Assembly (NCBI GenBank): GCA_963575745.1
Contig: CAUYUJ010018881.1
Location: 124,001 to 188,000, forward strand
Length of the DNA stretch: 64,000 nt
Direction: 5' to 3'
From: Prorocentrum cordatum
Lineage: Eukaryota > Sar > Dinophyceae > Prorocentrales > Prorocentraceae
The notes beneath the pieces were generated by a model. That model was not told the DNA's origin, did no database searches, and was given only the letters and a program-made list of their open reading frames with translations. The position numbers and the translations under genes are program-made. Shown piece after piece: positions 52,576 to 63,834 of this stretch (its first letter is position 1; each line of letters starts with the position of its first letter).

Positions 52576-53445
52576 CAGCGGAGTGACGCGGCGTGTGCGA
52601 GGTACGCGCATCGAATATCGCACGACGCTGTCCGTTGCCCATGCCGCATCTCTTCTTCAGCTGCCTGTTGCTTGTGATGCATGCGGGACATGCTACGTTT
52701 AGCGCAAGGCGCAGAGCGCTGTCCTGCAATGCGAACACAGCGCAGGGCGCTGCTACTCACACGAATTATGTCTCCACCCCCCTCCACATGTTTCCGCGCC
52801 CCCTCGTGGTCGCTCTCCTGCCAACGACCTGACTCTTGAGAGCGACGCCGCATGAAACATCAGACTTTGGCCCCGCGTTTTTTTAGCGAAGCGTTCAAGG
52901 GCATTGCGGATCATTTAATGATTGTTTTTTTTGATTGGGCGATCCGATGTATATTCCCCACATGTTTAAAAAGGGTTGGGTGCGTCCCCGGGTTATTGTT
53001 TGTATGTCCGATGCAATCACCAGCCGCCAGCACGTGCAGATCGGGGATGGGCTCCTAAGGGAGGCAGTCTCCTCAGGTCGCTGGTGGCCAGGAGATGTTC
53101 ACGGGTAGGTCCTGGCGCGTCAGAGGACGTGCCGGGCCAGACGTGCATAGTCAGTGCGGTGTGGACGCGAGACTTCGGGTGGAATGCTATGTCCATGGCA
53201 GAAGTTGGTTCGCTCCCCTCCCGTGGGGCAGGAGCGAGCGGCCTCCAGCTGAGTCCCAGCACCACTCAGCAGCTGGCAGAGTGGGCGGTCTCGTTCGGGC
53301 AGGAGGCGCTTTCGTCCCGAAGCTTGGCCAATCGCTGTGCGAAAATACCGTCTCAGAGTGTACGGGGGGCGCGCCACGCAGACTTTCGGGACGTAGCCCG
53401 CGGAACCTCCAGCCCGCGCATGGAGCAGACCGAGCAGCCGAAAAA
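52576..53445. other. Intergenic sequence
   Basis: Unique sequence with no recognisable gene, RNA or repeat. Frames of up to 180 codons run on into the adjacent CA tract and are not supported. Confidence 0.5.
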
Positions 53446-55140
53446 ACATCACACACAAACGCACGCCCGCACCCACGCCCACACCCACACCCACACCGAC
53501 ACCCACACCCACACCCACGCCAACGCCTACACCCACACCCGCACCCAGGCACACACGCACCACACACGCACACCCCACACCAAACACACCAAATACACCC
53601 CACACACACGACACACACCACACACCACACACACCACACACAACACAGAACACACAACACAATACAAACATCACACAGCACACAACACATAACGCACAAC
53701 ACACAACACACAACACACAATGCACATCACACAACACACACAACACACAACACATAGCACACAACACACACCACATAACACACAATACACGCAGCACACA
53801 ACACACAACACATCACACAACACACACAACACACAACACACAACACACAATACACACAACACACACCACATACAACACACAGCACACAGCACACAACACA
53901 CAACACACAACAGACATAACACACCCAACACAATACACAGCACACAACACACACACAACACACAAAACATACCACACACTACACACAACACACAACACAC
54001 ACAGCACACACCACACACACATAAAACACTCTGAACACACCACCCGCACAACACGCATCACACAAACAACACACACACCACACACGTCACACACAACTCA
54101 CACAACATCCACATCCATATCCACTTCCACAACTACACCCACACCCACACCCACACCAACACCCACACCCACACCCACGCCCACGCCCATTCCCAAACGC
54201 AAACCCACACCCAGGCACACACCCACATCCACACCCACACCCACACCCACACCCTCACTCACGCCCGCACACACACGCACGCCCACGGACAACGCACACA
54301 CACACCACACACACACCACACACCAAACACACCACACGCACCACATACTCCACAGACAACACACAACGCAGTACACACATCACACAGCACACAACACACA
54401 ACAACACACAGACACCACGCAACACACAGCACACTACACACAGCACACAACACACAACACACACCACGCAACACACAACACACAACCCACAACACACAAC
54501 AGACAACACACAATACACAACACACAACACACAACACAAAACACACACACACACCACACACAGGCAACAAGTAACAGACAACAGAAACGCACACACCACA
54601 CAACGCACACACACCAGACAACAATACACAACACACATCACACAGCAAACAGCACTCAGCACGCAACACACACAACACAACACACACACACACAACACAC
54701 ACAACACACCGCACACACAACACACAACAGACACCACACAACACACACCCAACACACAGCACACACACATCACACACAACACACACACACCACACACACC
54801 ACGCACACAACACACAACACACAACATACACACGACACCACATACACCACACACCACACACAACACACAACACACAACACACACGCAACACACACCCGTC
54901 ACACACAACACACAGCACACAGCACACACAACATACAAGACGCAACACACACTGCACACAACACACGCAACACAACACACATTTCAAGTAACACACGCAA
55001 CACACACGCACACACAACGCACATCACACACAAGACACACACACACACACACACCACACACGCGCACAACACACACACATGCACACACCACACCACACAC
55101 ACACACACATCACACACACAACACACCACACGCACACACC
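53446..55140. repeat. 1.7-kb CA-rich tract (CACAA / CCCACA)
   Basis: Almost 1.7 kb made of CA, CACAA and CACCCA units. Two subregions (53455-53560 and 54120-54275) are rich in the CACCCA hexamer. The minus strand stays open as Cys/Val polymer frames of up to 250 codons, an artefact of GTGTT and GTGTG. Confidence 0.95.
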
Positions 55141-55184
55141 ACGTGGTTCCCCATGCTGGTGTATAAACCCGTTGGGGAACACGT

Positions 55185-55300
55185 GTGAGGACGAGAGAGG
55201 AGGACGAGGCAGGAGAAGGAGGTGCAGGAGGAAGAGGAGCAGGAGGCGGAGGAGGAGGAGGAGGAGGTGTTCCTCCTCATCCTCTCTCTCTCTCTCGCTC
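55185..55300. repeat. GGA tract passing into TC repeats
   Basis: Purine triplets (AGG, GAG) to about 55268 are followed directly by TCCTC and (TC)n. The abutting purine and pyrimidine halves make a mirror-like structure. From 55300 to 55860 no gene is recognised. Confidence 0.8.
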
Positions 55301-55860
55301 TCCCCTTCTCTTCTCCGCGAAGTTGTCCTAAGGGGGTCCCGCACGGGGGTCCCGCGCCACAGACTTCTCCCGACCCTCCCGGGCGCCCTGGAGGAGGTCG
55401 AGGTCTGGGCCAGCACGTCCGCCGGCACGGAACCCTCCCGGACTTCGCCCGCACCGCTTTCTCGACTCGCGTCCAGCCGTGGCCACGGGTAGCTCCCAGG
55501 AGGCCCCCCCAAAATGGGCGGGCGAGCGGGCCACACGAGCAGGCCTGGGGGCTGCTCGGCCCCATGCAAGGCATGGGTTGAGCAATCCGCCGGACAGTGT
55601 GAAGCGTGAGTAGAAGTGGGGGCTCGGAAAAAAGCAGACGCTCTCGGCTCGGGGAGGGAGGAGGGGGGGAGACAGGGAATACGTGGGAAGATGCGGAAAA
55701 GGCGCCCAAGGCTCTGTGAGTACGATGGGCCCTGACACGGCTCGCGGGACGGCAGCGCTTGCTCCGGCCCTCTCCATGTGAAGAAACCTTCGTGGATAAG
55801 CCAGCCAAACCTCCGGAGGGCGACCCAGGCAGGCGCCCCGAGCGGCCACAGCAGTACACC

Positions 55861-56022
55861 CTAGTGTTAGGTCGGGCCTGTCCCTCTACAGGGTGGATAT
55901 TCAAAAATAGTAAAAAATAGTCAGGGGACTATTTTTGTGGATCATTTTGGAGTATTTTTTAGTACTTTTTTATTTTTCGTCGAACATCCCCCTGTAGAGG
56001 GACACGTCCGACTTAACCCTAG
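55861..56022. mobile_element. Short inverted-repeat element, family A, copy 2
   Basis: 162 bp, with both ends beginning CTAG. The left end reads CTAGTGTTAGGTCGGGCCTG then TCCCTCTACAGG; the reverse complement of the right end reads CTAGGGTTAAGTCGGACGTG then TCCCTCTACAGG. Inner AAAAATAGT words on the left face ACTATTTTTG-type words, so the whole element can fold back. It is homologous to 13871-14000 at the ends. There is no coding capacity. Confidence 0.88.
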
Positions 56023-56301
56023 TGGAGAAGCCAGGGCAACAGGCCGTGACTAGCAACCCTGTATTGCTGGTTCCTCGCTCCTCCCTCCTCCGTCTCTCTC
56101 CTTCCTCCCCGCAGTTCCCCGCAGGCCTCCACAGGTTCTCTTGGGGCCTCTGGAGGCCCGAGGAGACTCCAAAGCAAATTGCCGAAAGCGCCCGAAACCT
56201 TTGACCATCGACTGCTTCACTGACATCCTCGCGTCGTGAAACATCGCGACGGGAGGTGTTTGGTAATTTTCGGCCTCCTGAGGCCCTCACCAGCCTCAGA
56301 G

Positions 56302-56347
56302 ACCGTCAAAAAACAACCCTGGGTGAAAAGCCGGTCCTAGGAAAGGA
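56302..56347 (+). repeat. Solitary end of the family D inverted-repeat element
   Basis: GACCGTCAAAAAACAACCC then GGTGAAAAGCCGGTCCTAGG matches the right end of the 14.1-14.85-kb element (GACCGTCAAATAACGACTC, then GGATGAAAAACCGGTCCCAG). No matching left end was found nearby. Confidence 0.7.
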
Positions 56348-56538
56348 TCCAGACCTTTGGCGAGCCACGCTGTGAAAGAATCACGACGTCGGATGTCGGG
56401 GTCTTCTTCCCTGCCGCCCCTATTCTTTCACCTCTCGACCACTTCCCTGGAACCGCCGCTGCGGGTTGGTGCCGTTCCGCGCACGCGCGCGCCGGGTCAC
56501 TCACCCACTTCCCGCATCGCAGCGGCGGCGCCGGCGCC

Positions 56539-56645
56539 TCCTCCTCCGCCTTCTCCTCCTCCTCCTCCTCCTCGGCCTCTTCGGGCTCCTCCTCGTCCTC
56601 TGCCTCATCCTCCTCCCGCCCCGCCGCCTCCACTCCCTGCTCCTC
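56539..56645. repeat. TCC/CTC trinucleotide tract
   Basis: A pyrimidine triplet run in which a minus-strand frame (56633-56337) reads as a Glu-rich segment. The Glu run is explained by the repeat; no domain is seen. Confidence 0.7.
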
Positions 56646-56934
56646 CAGGGCGCCTCGCCCTCCTGCTTATTCTCTCACCCGTCCTTCTCGCTGCTCCCTC
56701 TTGGGCTCACGGGTTCCCAGCGTGCCGCCGAGACGGCAGCCCGCGGTCACAGCCAACATCGCAATGTCCAGCACACCTTGGCGGCAGAGGCTTCCATGAC
56801 GGCTGTCGGCGGGGCGGCGCGCGCGTGCGCTGAAAAAAACATAACCTCGACGCCGCTCTGCCAAAGTCCGCAGGCATCGGAGGGGTCCATCCTGACCGGT
56901 TTGTCGAGCCAGGTCCAGCCGAGAGCCTCCGAAC

Positions 56935-57004
56935 GACGAGGACGACCACCACGACGACGACGACGAGGACGACGACGAGGAGGAGGAGGACGACCACGAC
57001 GAAC

Positions 57005-57059
<55 letters not shown>

Positions 57060-57330
57060 CGACGAATACAACGACGACGACGACGGCCCTGCGCAGGAGA
57101 TCGAGCTGGGCGGCGCTCCGCTGCCCTGGCGAGTGTACCCGGGACTCTTCGCCGGCGGCGGGCTGGACGTGATGACGTCCGCCCTGCTGCGGGTGCGCCC
57201 CGCCTCTCCCCGCCTCCCCCGCCCTCGCAGTCGACTGACCGACCCCGATGCCCAAAAGGCCCGCCCGAACAGTCAGGCCGCTCAGAGAGGAGGGGGAATT
57301 CGGAGATACACCCCTGGGGGGATTTCGGGC
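56935..57330 (+). other. GAC tract with a possible acidic coding segment downstream
   Basis: 56935-57080 is (GAC)n, a smaller version of the 6-kb tract. In the Asp frame, the tract runs on into ADEYNDDDDGPAQEIELGG and then PLPWRVYPGLFAGGGLD, which looks protein-like for about 35 residues. It could be an acidic linker of a gene or chance. It precedes the retroelement fragment at 57.35 kb. Confidence 0.4.
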
Positions 57331-57349
57331 GCACCCTCATCGAGGATGG

Positions 57350-57640
57350 ACGCCCCCCCTCGAACATCCCTGAGGTCGGCGTCAAATTTTGGATCCAGTC
57401 GACATTCCACAAAAGTCGTCTCCTCTTTGTCGTCGACGCGATGGCTGCGGCGCTGATGCTGAGCATGGGCCGATCGTCAGTCAAGGGGATGGAGCGCATC
57501 TGCAGGCAGTGGGGGGCCCTGCGTCTCGTCGCGGGGGTGAGTTCAGCAGTTAGATGGGCGAAGTCAGAAGATAACCCCGCGGACGAACCCCCCGTCTGCA
57601 TCGGCCGCCTGGGCCCGAGCTCTACCAAGCCTTCCGCGGC
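57350..57640 (+). pseudogene. RNase H fragment of a second YR retroelement
   Basis: One frame reads FHKSRLLFVVDAMAAALMLS, SMGRSSVKGMERICRQWGAL and SSAVRWAKSEDNPADEPP (about 57553-57590). The ending matches the NPAD-PSR signature that closes RNase H in DIRS-type and other retroelements. The Asp of VVDAM sits where the family has Asp-Asn. No reverse transcriptase is recognisable upstream, where the GAC tract lies, so this is a 5'-truncated or rearranged copy. Confidence 0.6.
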
Positions 57641-57859
57641 CCGCGGCCCGCGGGGCCCGAGCGCGGCGAGCCCGGGCGAGCTGCAGGCCGTTCTGCTCGG
57701 GATGATGGCTCGCCGGGCGCCGCGGGCGCTTCACGAAGGCGAGGCGGCGCCGCCGGCGGCGGGCGCGCTGGCGGCTGGCCGCGCGCGCGGCGCGGAGCCA
57801 GATCGCCGCGGCGGTCGCGCTGCCCGAGGGGTCGAAGCGCGAGGGCCGCCGGGCGGCCC

Positions 57860-58710
57860 GCAAGCGAGGTCTGGTGGAAGCTAAGACAAGCTGGAACCAG
57901 GGTCGGACCCTCCTCGAGTCGCGGTCGGCGTCGACGACCCAGGAGCAGTCGCGCGCGTCGCTGATGGCGGACTTCCTGCAGTGGGCGTCGGAGAGTCGCC
58001 TGCGGCTGGACACGCTGGAGCAGATGGACGAGGCGGTGGCGCTGCAGGGCGACGCGATGTACTTCGGGGGGGCCACCGCCGAGGATTTAAGCAAGCTGAG
58101 GGCGGCGGCGGCGTTCCATTGGAAATTGGGCCGCCCCAGGCTGGGCCTGAAGCGAGCACGCCGGATCCATGTGGGGTTCGGGAAGCTCGCGCCTCCAGCC
58201 ACGCAGCTGCCCGTGCCAGGCGGTGATGGCGATGATCGCGAACTGCATGTTGTTCCTGGAGGGGGCCCGGCAGATGGAGGCGCGCGCGGCGCTGATGAGC
58301 GCGCTGCACCTTCGGCCGGTGGACGATGAAGCCGGAGGAGCTCGTGGCGCCGCTAGCGTGGCGCTACGCCCGGCCGAAGGGCCCCAGCCGTCCAAGGCCG
58401 GTCTGTTCGACGAGTCGCTGGTCATGGACAGCAGCGAGCACGACGATCTGTTGCCGATGCTGGCGCGGCTCGAGAGGGAGTCGGTCGGCCGGCTGTTCCC
58501 GTGCGAGCACGCGGAGCTGGCGAAACACTTCGGGGATCCCGTGCGGGAGGTCAACCTGGAGGCGATCGCCATTAACCACCTGCACCAGAGCAGGCGTGAC
58601 GGCGCACCCCACGATCTCGCAGCAAAACACAGGAGTTCCAGGGCGCGCAGCGGCGAAGGCGCCGGGTGAGCGTGAAGTCGCTTCGCCCGCACGAAAAAGA
58701 CGGCGGCTTA
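57860..58710 (+). pseudogene. Decayed tyrosine recombinase of the second YR element
   Basis: The core-binding half lies in the frame from 57874 (SRASLMADFLQWASESRLRL, DLSKLRAAAAFHWKLGRPRL, KLAPPATQLPVPG). The reading then moves to a second frame with LEGARQMEARAALMSALHLR, whose box-I Arg is at 58313. GLFDESLVMDSSEHDDLLP and NHLHQSRRDGAPHD (about 58576-58613) follow, the latter in the place of box II. A third frame gives RRRVSVKSLRPHEKDGG (to 58707), which fits the GRW-S-S-RYEK-G pattern around the nucleophile, but the Tyr position is His (CAC, 58690-58692). At least two frameshifts and the missing nucleophile make it inactive. Confidence 0.6.
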
Positions 58711-59080
58711 TAAGCAGGTCCTGGCCCGCCTGTCCGAGGACGCCCTCGAGCACGCGAAGTTGTGCCGGAGCCAGACTGGACGGCTTCTGTCACGGGCTCG
58801 CCAGCCGGCGCCGCCCGCGCCCCACGGGGGCAAGGCGCCCTCGAACTTTTCAGCGGGACGGCGCGGGCGCGGCGGCAGATGGAGGGGCTGAGCAGCATTG
58901 TGGCTTTCGAGTGGGAGCTGTGCCAAAGGGAGGAGTACGACCTCACCCTCAGGTCCAATCAGAGGCTCAACGCAGGCTGGATCTGGGCGGGGCTCGTTTG
59001 CACCGCGCGGGTCGGGCTGCCGTGCTCCTCGCGGTTCTTCAGTCGAGAGCACATCATGGGGTTTCCCAGCCTGAATCCAA
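58711..59080 (+). pseudogene. Methyltransferase-like fragment after the second recombinase
   Basis: Within the frame 58762-59124, GALELFSGTARARRQMEG (from about 58826) is a good methyltransferase motif I of the C5-methylase type (LF-G). IVAFEWELCQREEYDLTLRS follows in a motif-II/III position, and VGLPCSSRFF (about 59012-59041) keeps the Pro-Cys of motif IV. After about 59045 the reading dissolves. It is an N-terminal methylase half, truncated. Its position directly behind the recombinase differs from the larger element, where the methylase-like parts sit on either side of RT. Confidence 0.55.
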
Positions 59081-59606
59081 AAGATGTCCAAGGTCCTTGT
59101 AGGGTACAAGCTGATGCAATTTAGTGCTAGTGTCCTACAGCTGTCTCCAGATGCGGTTCCACGTGGTGCTCGACAACCCTTGCCCCTCTCGTGTCTGGAA
59201 GGCCCCTCCCATTGCACGTCTCATGAATCACACCCTGGCCCGGCAAAATGTCGTCGATTTCTGGCAATAAAGGGGCCCCTTGGCGAGAGCGAACCAGGCT
59301 CCTCTCCTTTTGGATCGTCCTTTCGGCTGTAGAGGCTCTCTGCACATCTTGCAATGGCGTCTGCTCCAAGTGCAGGGCCCCGCGCGTCCAGCTGGGCGGC
59401 ACAGCGCCCTCGGCCCCAGGCCGGGCAAAAGAGCTCTGGACTAATATTGCTGAGCCAATCCCCCGGCCGGCTCTTTTGCAAGGCCCTCTGCAATGGTTTT
59501 CGACAGGCTGTGATTCAAAAACCAGTCAACAGTAATGCCGAAGTTTCTCCGGATCAGGTGCTATCGTTATCGGCCCATGCGGGCCAACTCTTTGGATCGT
59601 TGTTTT

Positions 59607-60160
59607 GGGCAGGAGCGGTGTGGCCATAGTTCATTGCTGGAAGGTGGTCAAGCCGCCTTGCTCTCTCAGCTCGTACCCAGGTCGATGCACCCAGAGTCAG
59701 AAGATGAAAACCGTCTGGCACAACAGCGAGCGCGGGATGATGTTTGAACTTGCGCGTGAATCGCTGGGCGCGCAGCTGCCGTGTAGAAATCGGATGTTGG
59801 GAAATAATCATTGAGATGCGTGTTCTCGGCCCTCTGTTGTAGCGTGCCGCACTTGCTCCGAATTTCCACGCGCACCCTCTTCGCTCGGCAGTACGGCCCG
59901 TGTTTTGCCCGTACACTGGCGGGGCGCAAAGCGGGGGGGGGGGTACGCAAACAATGTTTAGCATTTTCTCGTGGGATCATTGTCCGACGCCTTTTACTGC
60001 CATCCAGTTTCGGCCCCTCCCTGCCCTCCCTGCCGAATCTTTGGTTTCAAGGGCAGGAGCGGTGTGGCCACAGTTCAGTGCTGGAATGTGGTGAAGCCAC
60101 CTTGCGTTTTCAGCTCGTGTCTAGGTCGCTGCATTTGCAGTCAGGGCCGTCTGGCCTAGC
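59607..60160 (+). repeat. ~110-bp direct repeat pair
   Basis: GGGCAGGAGCGGTGTGGCCA, then TGCTGGAA-GTGGT-AAGCC and CAGCTCGT through CCGTCTGGC, occurs at about 59608-59722 and again at about 60052-60157, 443 bp apart and roughly 80% alike. The surrounding 59.1-60.85 kb shows no gene. Confidence 0.8.
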
Positions 60161-60851
60161 AGAGAGACAGCGGGATGATACAATTTAATATATACACACA
60201 GCAAAAAACCACGGTTCGATTCATGAGTTTGCCTATCGCAGGTCGGTTCGTTGGGTGTTCCTGGTTTGCTTTGTGACTCTTTGAATCGCATGGCGTCTGA
60301 GGTTGAGTGCGTAGTACGGCGGTCAGTTGTACGGTGAGAAAAAAGTGTCGCACAGCTAACTTTACCACAGACTGCTTCGCTCATGGGGCTGCGCACGACG
60401 GCCCATTTTGTCGGCCACATTGAGCCTGCGCGTGCGAAGCTCCTGGCACGTGTCAATGATGCGGCCCGGAGGTGCTGCTTCAATTCCTTGCTGGAACCCG
60501 TGGTGGCTTCCGACATGTCGTCAGCCCAGCGCCGTGCCCCCATGAGGGGATGTGCAGAGGTGACTGTCACCAAGCGTGATTGGTCACTATATTAGCGAAG
60601 CGGGTGCCCGACCACAATCCCTGCACGGAGGAGGATGATAAGGAGGAGTCCGATGTCCTGACGAGTCCCTCGTGACCCCAGAGGCAAGTGCTCGAGAGCT
60701 CCGTGCGTACGAATTAAGCAAGGTATCCAGAGAAAGTCGATCGGGATACCCCGCGTGCCACTGAGAGGTGGATCGCGTCAGGGCGTTCTCGGGATGAGAC
60801 CAAACGGCTTCTCGAGCCCACGCCCAGGCGTCACGGCATGCACACCGTGTT

Positions 60852-60880
60852 ATAATGTATATATATATAGATATATGGTA
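60852..60880. repeat. Short AT-rich run
   Basis: TATAATGTATATATATATAG with a trailing ATATATGG, an isolated AT-rich island in GC-rich DNA. A promoter role is not supported because dinoflagellate promoters generally lack a classical TATA box. Confidence 0.6.
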
Positions 60881-61214
60881 GATGCCGGGGGATGGTGTGG
60901 TCCGAGTGACATCATCGCAAACACGTTGTCCATCAAGGATGCTTGTGCTTTATTGTTTCCCCTCTCTTATCCTCACACGTCGGCGTGCTGGATCCGTCTC
61001 ACGATTTTAGTGGAAGTGCGGCGATGGAGAGCAGTCGCCAGTTCATTCAAGAACTGCCAAGCCCGTGTGCGGGCGATGCGAATTATCCACCTCGTGTGGA
61101 TGCATGTGCAAGGCTGGAAGCCCCAGTGAAGGCCGAACACCGCCGACCGTTGAGCAGCAAAGGCCAGGCGGTGCAGGAGCAGGGAAGGCTGGCAGGTGAG
61201 CGGAATGCGCCATG

Positions 61215-61482
<268 letters not shown>

Positions 61483-62164
61483 CTCCGCCGTGGCCGCGAG
61501 GTGCTGCCGCAGCCCCCCGCGCGCGCACGGCGGGGGGGGAGCGGGGGGCAGTATCCCTGAGTGTGCGATCGAAGTCTATGTGCTGTGAGGACCAGCGTCT
61601 CGACAAGATCGCGGCTGATTTCCCACGATGTTGCAGCGACGTCGGACCTCAGGGCTCAAGGGTTTTGCAACGTTCTCGTAGACCAGAAGGGTTGCCAGAC
61701 TCGGGGGATGTGCATTCCAGCGTCTGCGCCTCGCGGGGGGCGTTCCAGGGGCGCCCGGATGGTCCGGAGCGGCCACGGAACCGAGTTATGGCCCGAAGGC
61801 CAGACATTTCGCGCATCGGGAAGGGGGTCGAGAAGATCAGGGGCCCACGCACCGGAAAACGTCGAAGCTCCCGCTGGTCTGGGGCAGTGCTTCACAGAAT
61901 GTTGGAGGGGAGGAGGCGGGGCTGACACAGCTCGGTGACAAGCTCGGCGACGCAATCGTGAAGCCACTACTCTGTCTCAAATGCAGTGCACATGAGTGAG
62001 ATCGTCCAGCCATGCGGGCGGTCCGTCCTGCGAGCGATGGCCACAGAAAGGCTGCCCTCCAACTCGATAGCTTAAGTTACATAAGGTATCACTCTTGTGT
62101 CAGCCCATCTATGTGACTGGACGCTTCAATCCCATTCGTGTTCACAGCGGTTCGCGTTTCTGGT

Positions 62165-62795
62165 GCGCGTACTCCGCGACTCCGCCGTGCCTCTCAGGAG
62201 CCCACGTAAGTGGCGACCGTTGCGCAGTTCGCAGCCCCCCAGGAAGCTGCGAGGTCTCGTCTGGGTGCGCGTACTCCGCGACCCCGCCGTGTCTCCAAGG
62301 AGCCCACGAAAGAAGCGACGGTTGTGCAGTTCGCAGCCCCCCAGGGCGCAGCGAAGTTCTGGCTGGGTGCGCGTACTCCGCGATCCCGCCGTGCCTCCCA
62401 GGAGCTACCCAAAGTGGCGACTTTTGCGCAATTCGCAGCCCTCCAGGGAGCAGCACAACAGGAGGCGGGAGGAGAGAGTGAAGGTGGAGGCCGCAGAGTT
62501 GTATTCAAAACGAGAACTCAACACAGGCTGGACCTCCCATGAGCCCACGAACGCGGCGACGGTTGCGCAGTTCGCAGCCCCCCAAGGAGCTGAGAGGTCT
62601 CGGCTGGGTGTGCGTACTCCCCGACTCCGCCGTGCCTCCCAGGAGCCCGCGTAAGTGGCGACGGTTGCGCAGTTCGCAGCCCCCCAGGGAGCTGCGAGGC
62701 CTCGGCTGGGTGCGCGTACTCCCCGACTCCACCGTGCCTCCCAGGAGCCCACGTAATTGGCGACCGTTGCCGACTCCGCTGGACCTCCCAGGAGC
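62165..62795 (-). repeat. ~102-bp satellite, second array in opposite orientation
   Basis: The anchor TTCGCAGCC falls at 62229, 62330, 62432, 62571 and 62673 (spacings 101, 102, 139, 102). The unit contains GTGCGCGTACTCCGCGACTC, TGCCTCCCAGGAGCCCACG and AAGTGGCGACGGTTGCGC. The reverse complement of the 51.7-52.6-kb satellite gives CCTCCCAGAAGCCCACGAAA and GTGGCGACAGCTTCGCAG in the same order, so the arrays are homologous and inverted. Confidence 0.88.
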
Positions 62796-62799
62796 CCAC

Positions 62800-63090
62800 G
62801 AAAGTGGCGACGAGGTGGCGACGGGGCGGCAACGGTTGCAACAAGGCGACGGACCGGACAAGCGAGCCCAGACTGCGGGCCGCGACGAGGCGGTCTCGGG
62901 GCGGCGACGGCGGCAACGAAGCGGCGGGCCCGACCAATGAGCCCAGGCGACGGGCGGCGACGAGGCGGCGACGGGGCGGCGACTGGGTGGCGACGGTGGC
63001 AGCAAGGCTGCAGATCCGACAAACAAGCTCAGACGACGGGCGGCGACGGGGCGGCGAGGGCGGCCACAAGGCTGCGGACCCGGTAAGCGA
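62800..63090. repeat. GGCGGCGACGAGGC minisatellite
   Basis: Repeats of GGCGGCGACGGGGCGGCGAC-type words with interspersed GACCGGACAAGCGAGCCCAG-type spacers (about 62847, 62929, 63019, 63077). It is related in inverse orientation to the GTTGCCGCC array at 14.5 kb. Confidence 0.8.
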
Positions 63091-63164
63091 GCCCAGTTCT
63101 TCAGAAAGCAAGCAAGAACCGAACCCCTTAGTGCAAGCACTGTTTGGGGGATTTACCGTAAGTT

Positions 63165-63405
63165 CGCGTCGTGTCGACCAGCGGCGACCCCGGCGGCGGC
63201 CTTCAACGTTGATCGCCGCCAGCGATCCAGAATCGGTCGATGTTGAGCTATCTGACGTTTCGGAAACGGCCGATCGTTCAAGTTTGAACGATCCCCGTGG
63301 CGTCAGAGACCAACGCCGAAGTCGGCACGACACGAACCTGCCGTACGGGGCGGCTCCGCTGGCGGAAGCCAGCGGAATGCCGGCGGAAGCTGGCGGATGT
63401 AAAAG
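63165..63405. repeat. Paired palindromes (family C), copy 3, plus GCTGGCGGAA repeats
   Basis: CCTTCAACGTTGATCGCC (about 63204) and the perfect palindrome GATCGTTCAAGTTTGAACGATC (63265-63286) lie about 60 bp apart, with CGTGTCGACCAGCGGCGACC upstream as at 21.0 kb. Downstream, GCTGGCGGAAGCCAGCGGAA and CGGCGGAAGCTGGCGG (63358-63400) form a second inverted-repeat cluster. Confidence 0.75.
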
Positions 63406-63834
63406 ACAAGCCTCGACGGCCCAAGGACACAGCGTGCTGCCTTTTGCGTGCTGGGTCGCAACTCCCAGCCCAACCCGACGCGCCATGGCATTTTGCGTTT
63501 TTGTGCGTTGGCGAGGCGAGCGCTCCTAGCCGGCCCAAGCTAGGTGAACGTCACCCAGTGGCTCGTTTGGCTGCTCATGGCGACGGAGACAGGGCGTAGG
63601 GGTGGCAAACGGGCCTTGAGGCGAGCCGTGCGTAGGACGCTGATAGTCGGGTGGTGCTGGTACCTTGGTAAATACTATGACCGCTCCACCGTGGGCTCCC
63701 TCGCTAGCGCCGACAGGGTCCAGACCATCATGCAAGAACCTAATCTTCCTCAGAATTCTCCCACTTATTCCTCCGTGGAGGTGGCGGCACATCATGTTCG
63801 TACGCGTCGCCGTCGGCAGAGATCGACACGATTG

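Noticed and set aside
53455-54275. CACCCA clusters as telomere repeats
   Set aside because: Dinoflagellate telomeres use TTTAGGG. The hexamer here differs and is embedded in CA repeats far from any end.
53446-55140. Cys/Val-rich minus-strand frames of up to about 250 codons
   Set aside because: They are the translation of GTGTT/GTGTG repeats and contain no domain.
60852-60880. AT run as a TATA-box promoter
   Set aside because: No gene follows, and dinoflagellate promoters do not generally use a classical TATA box.
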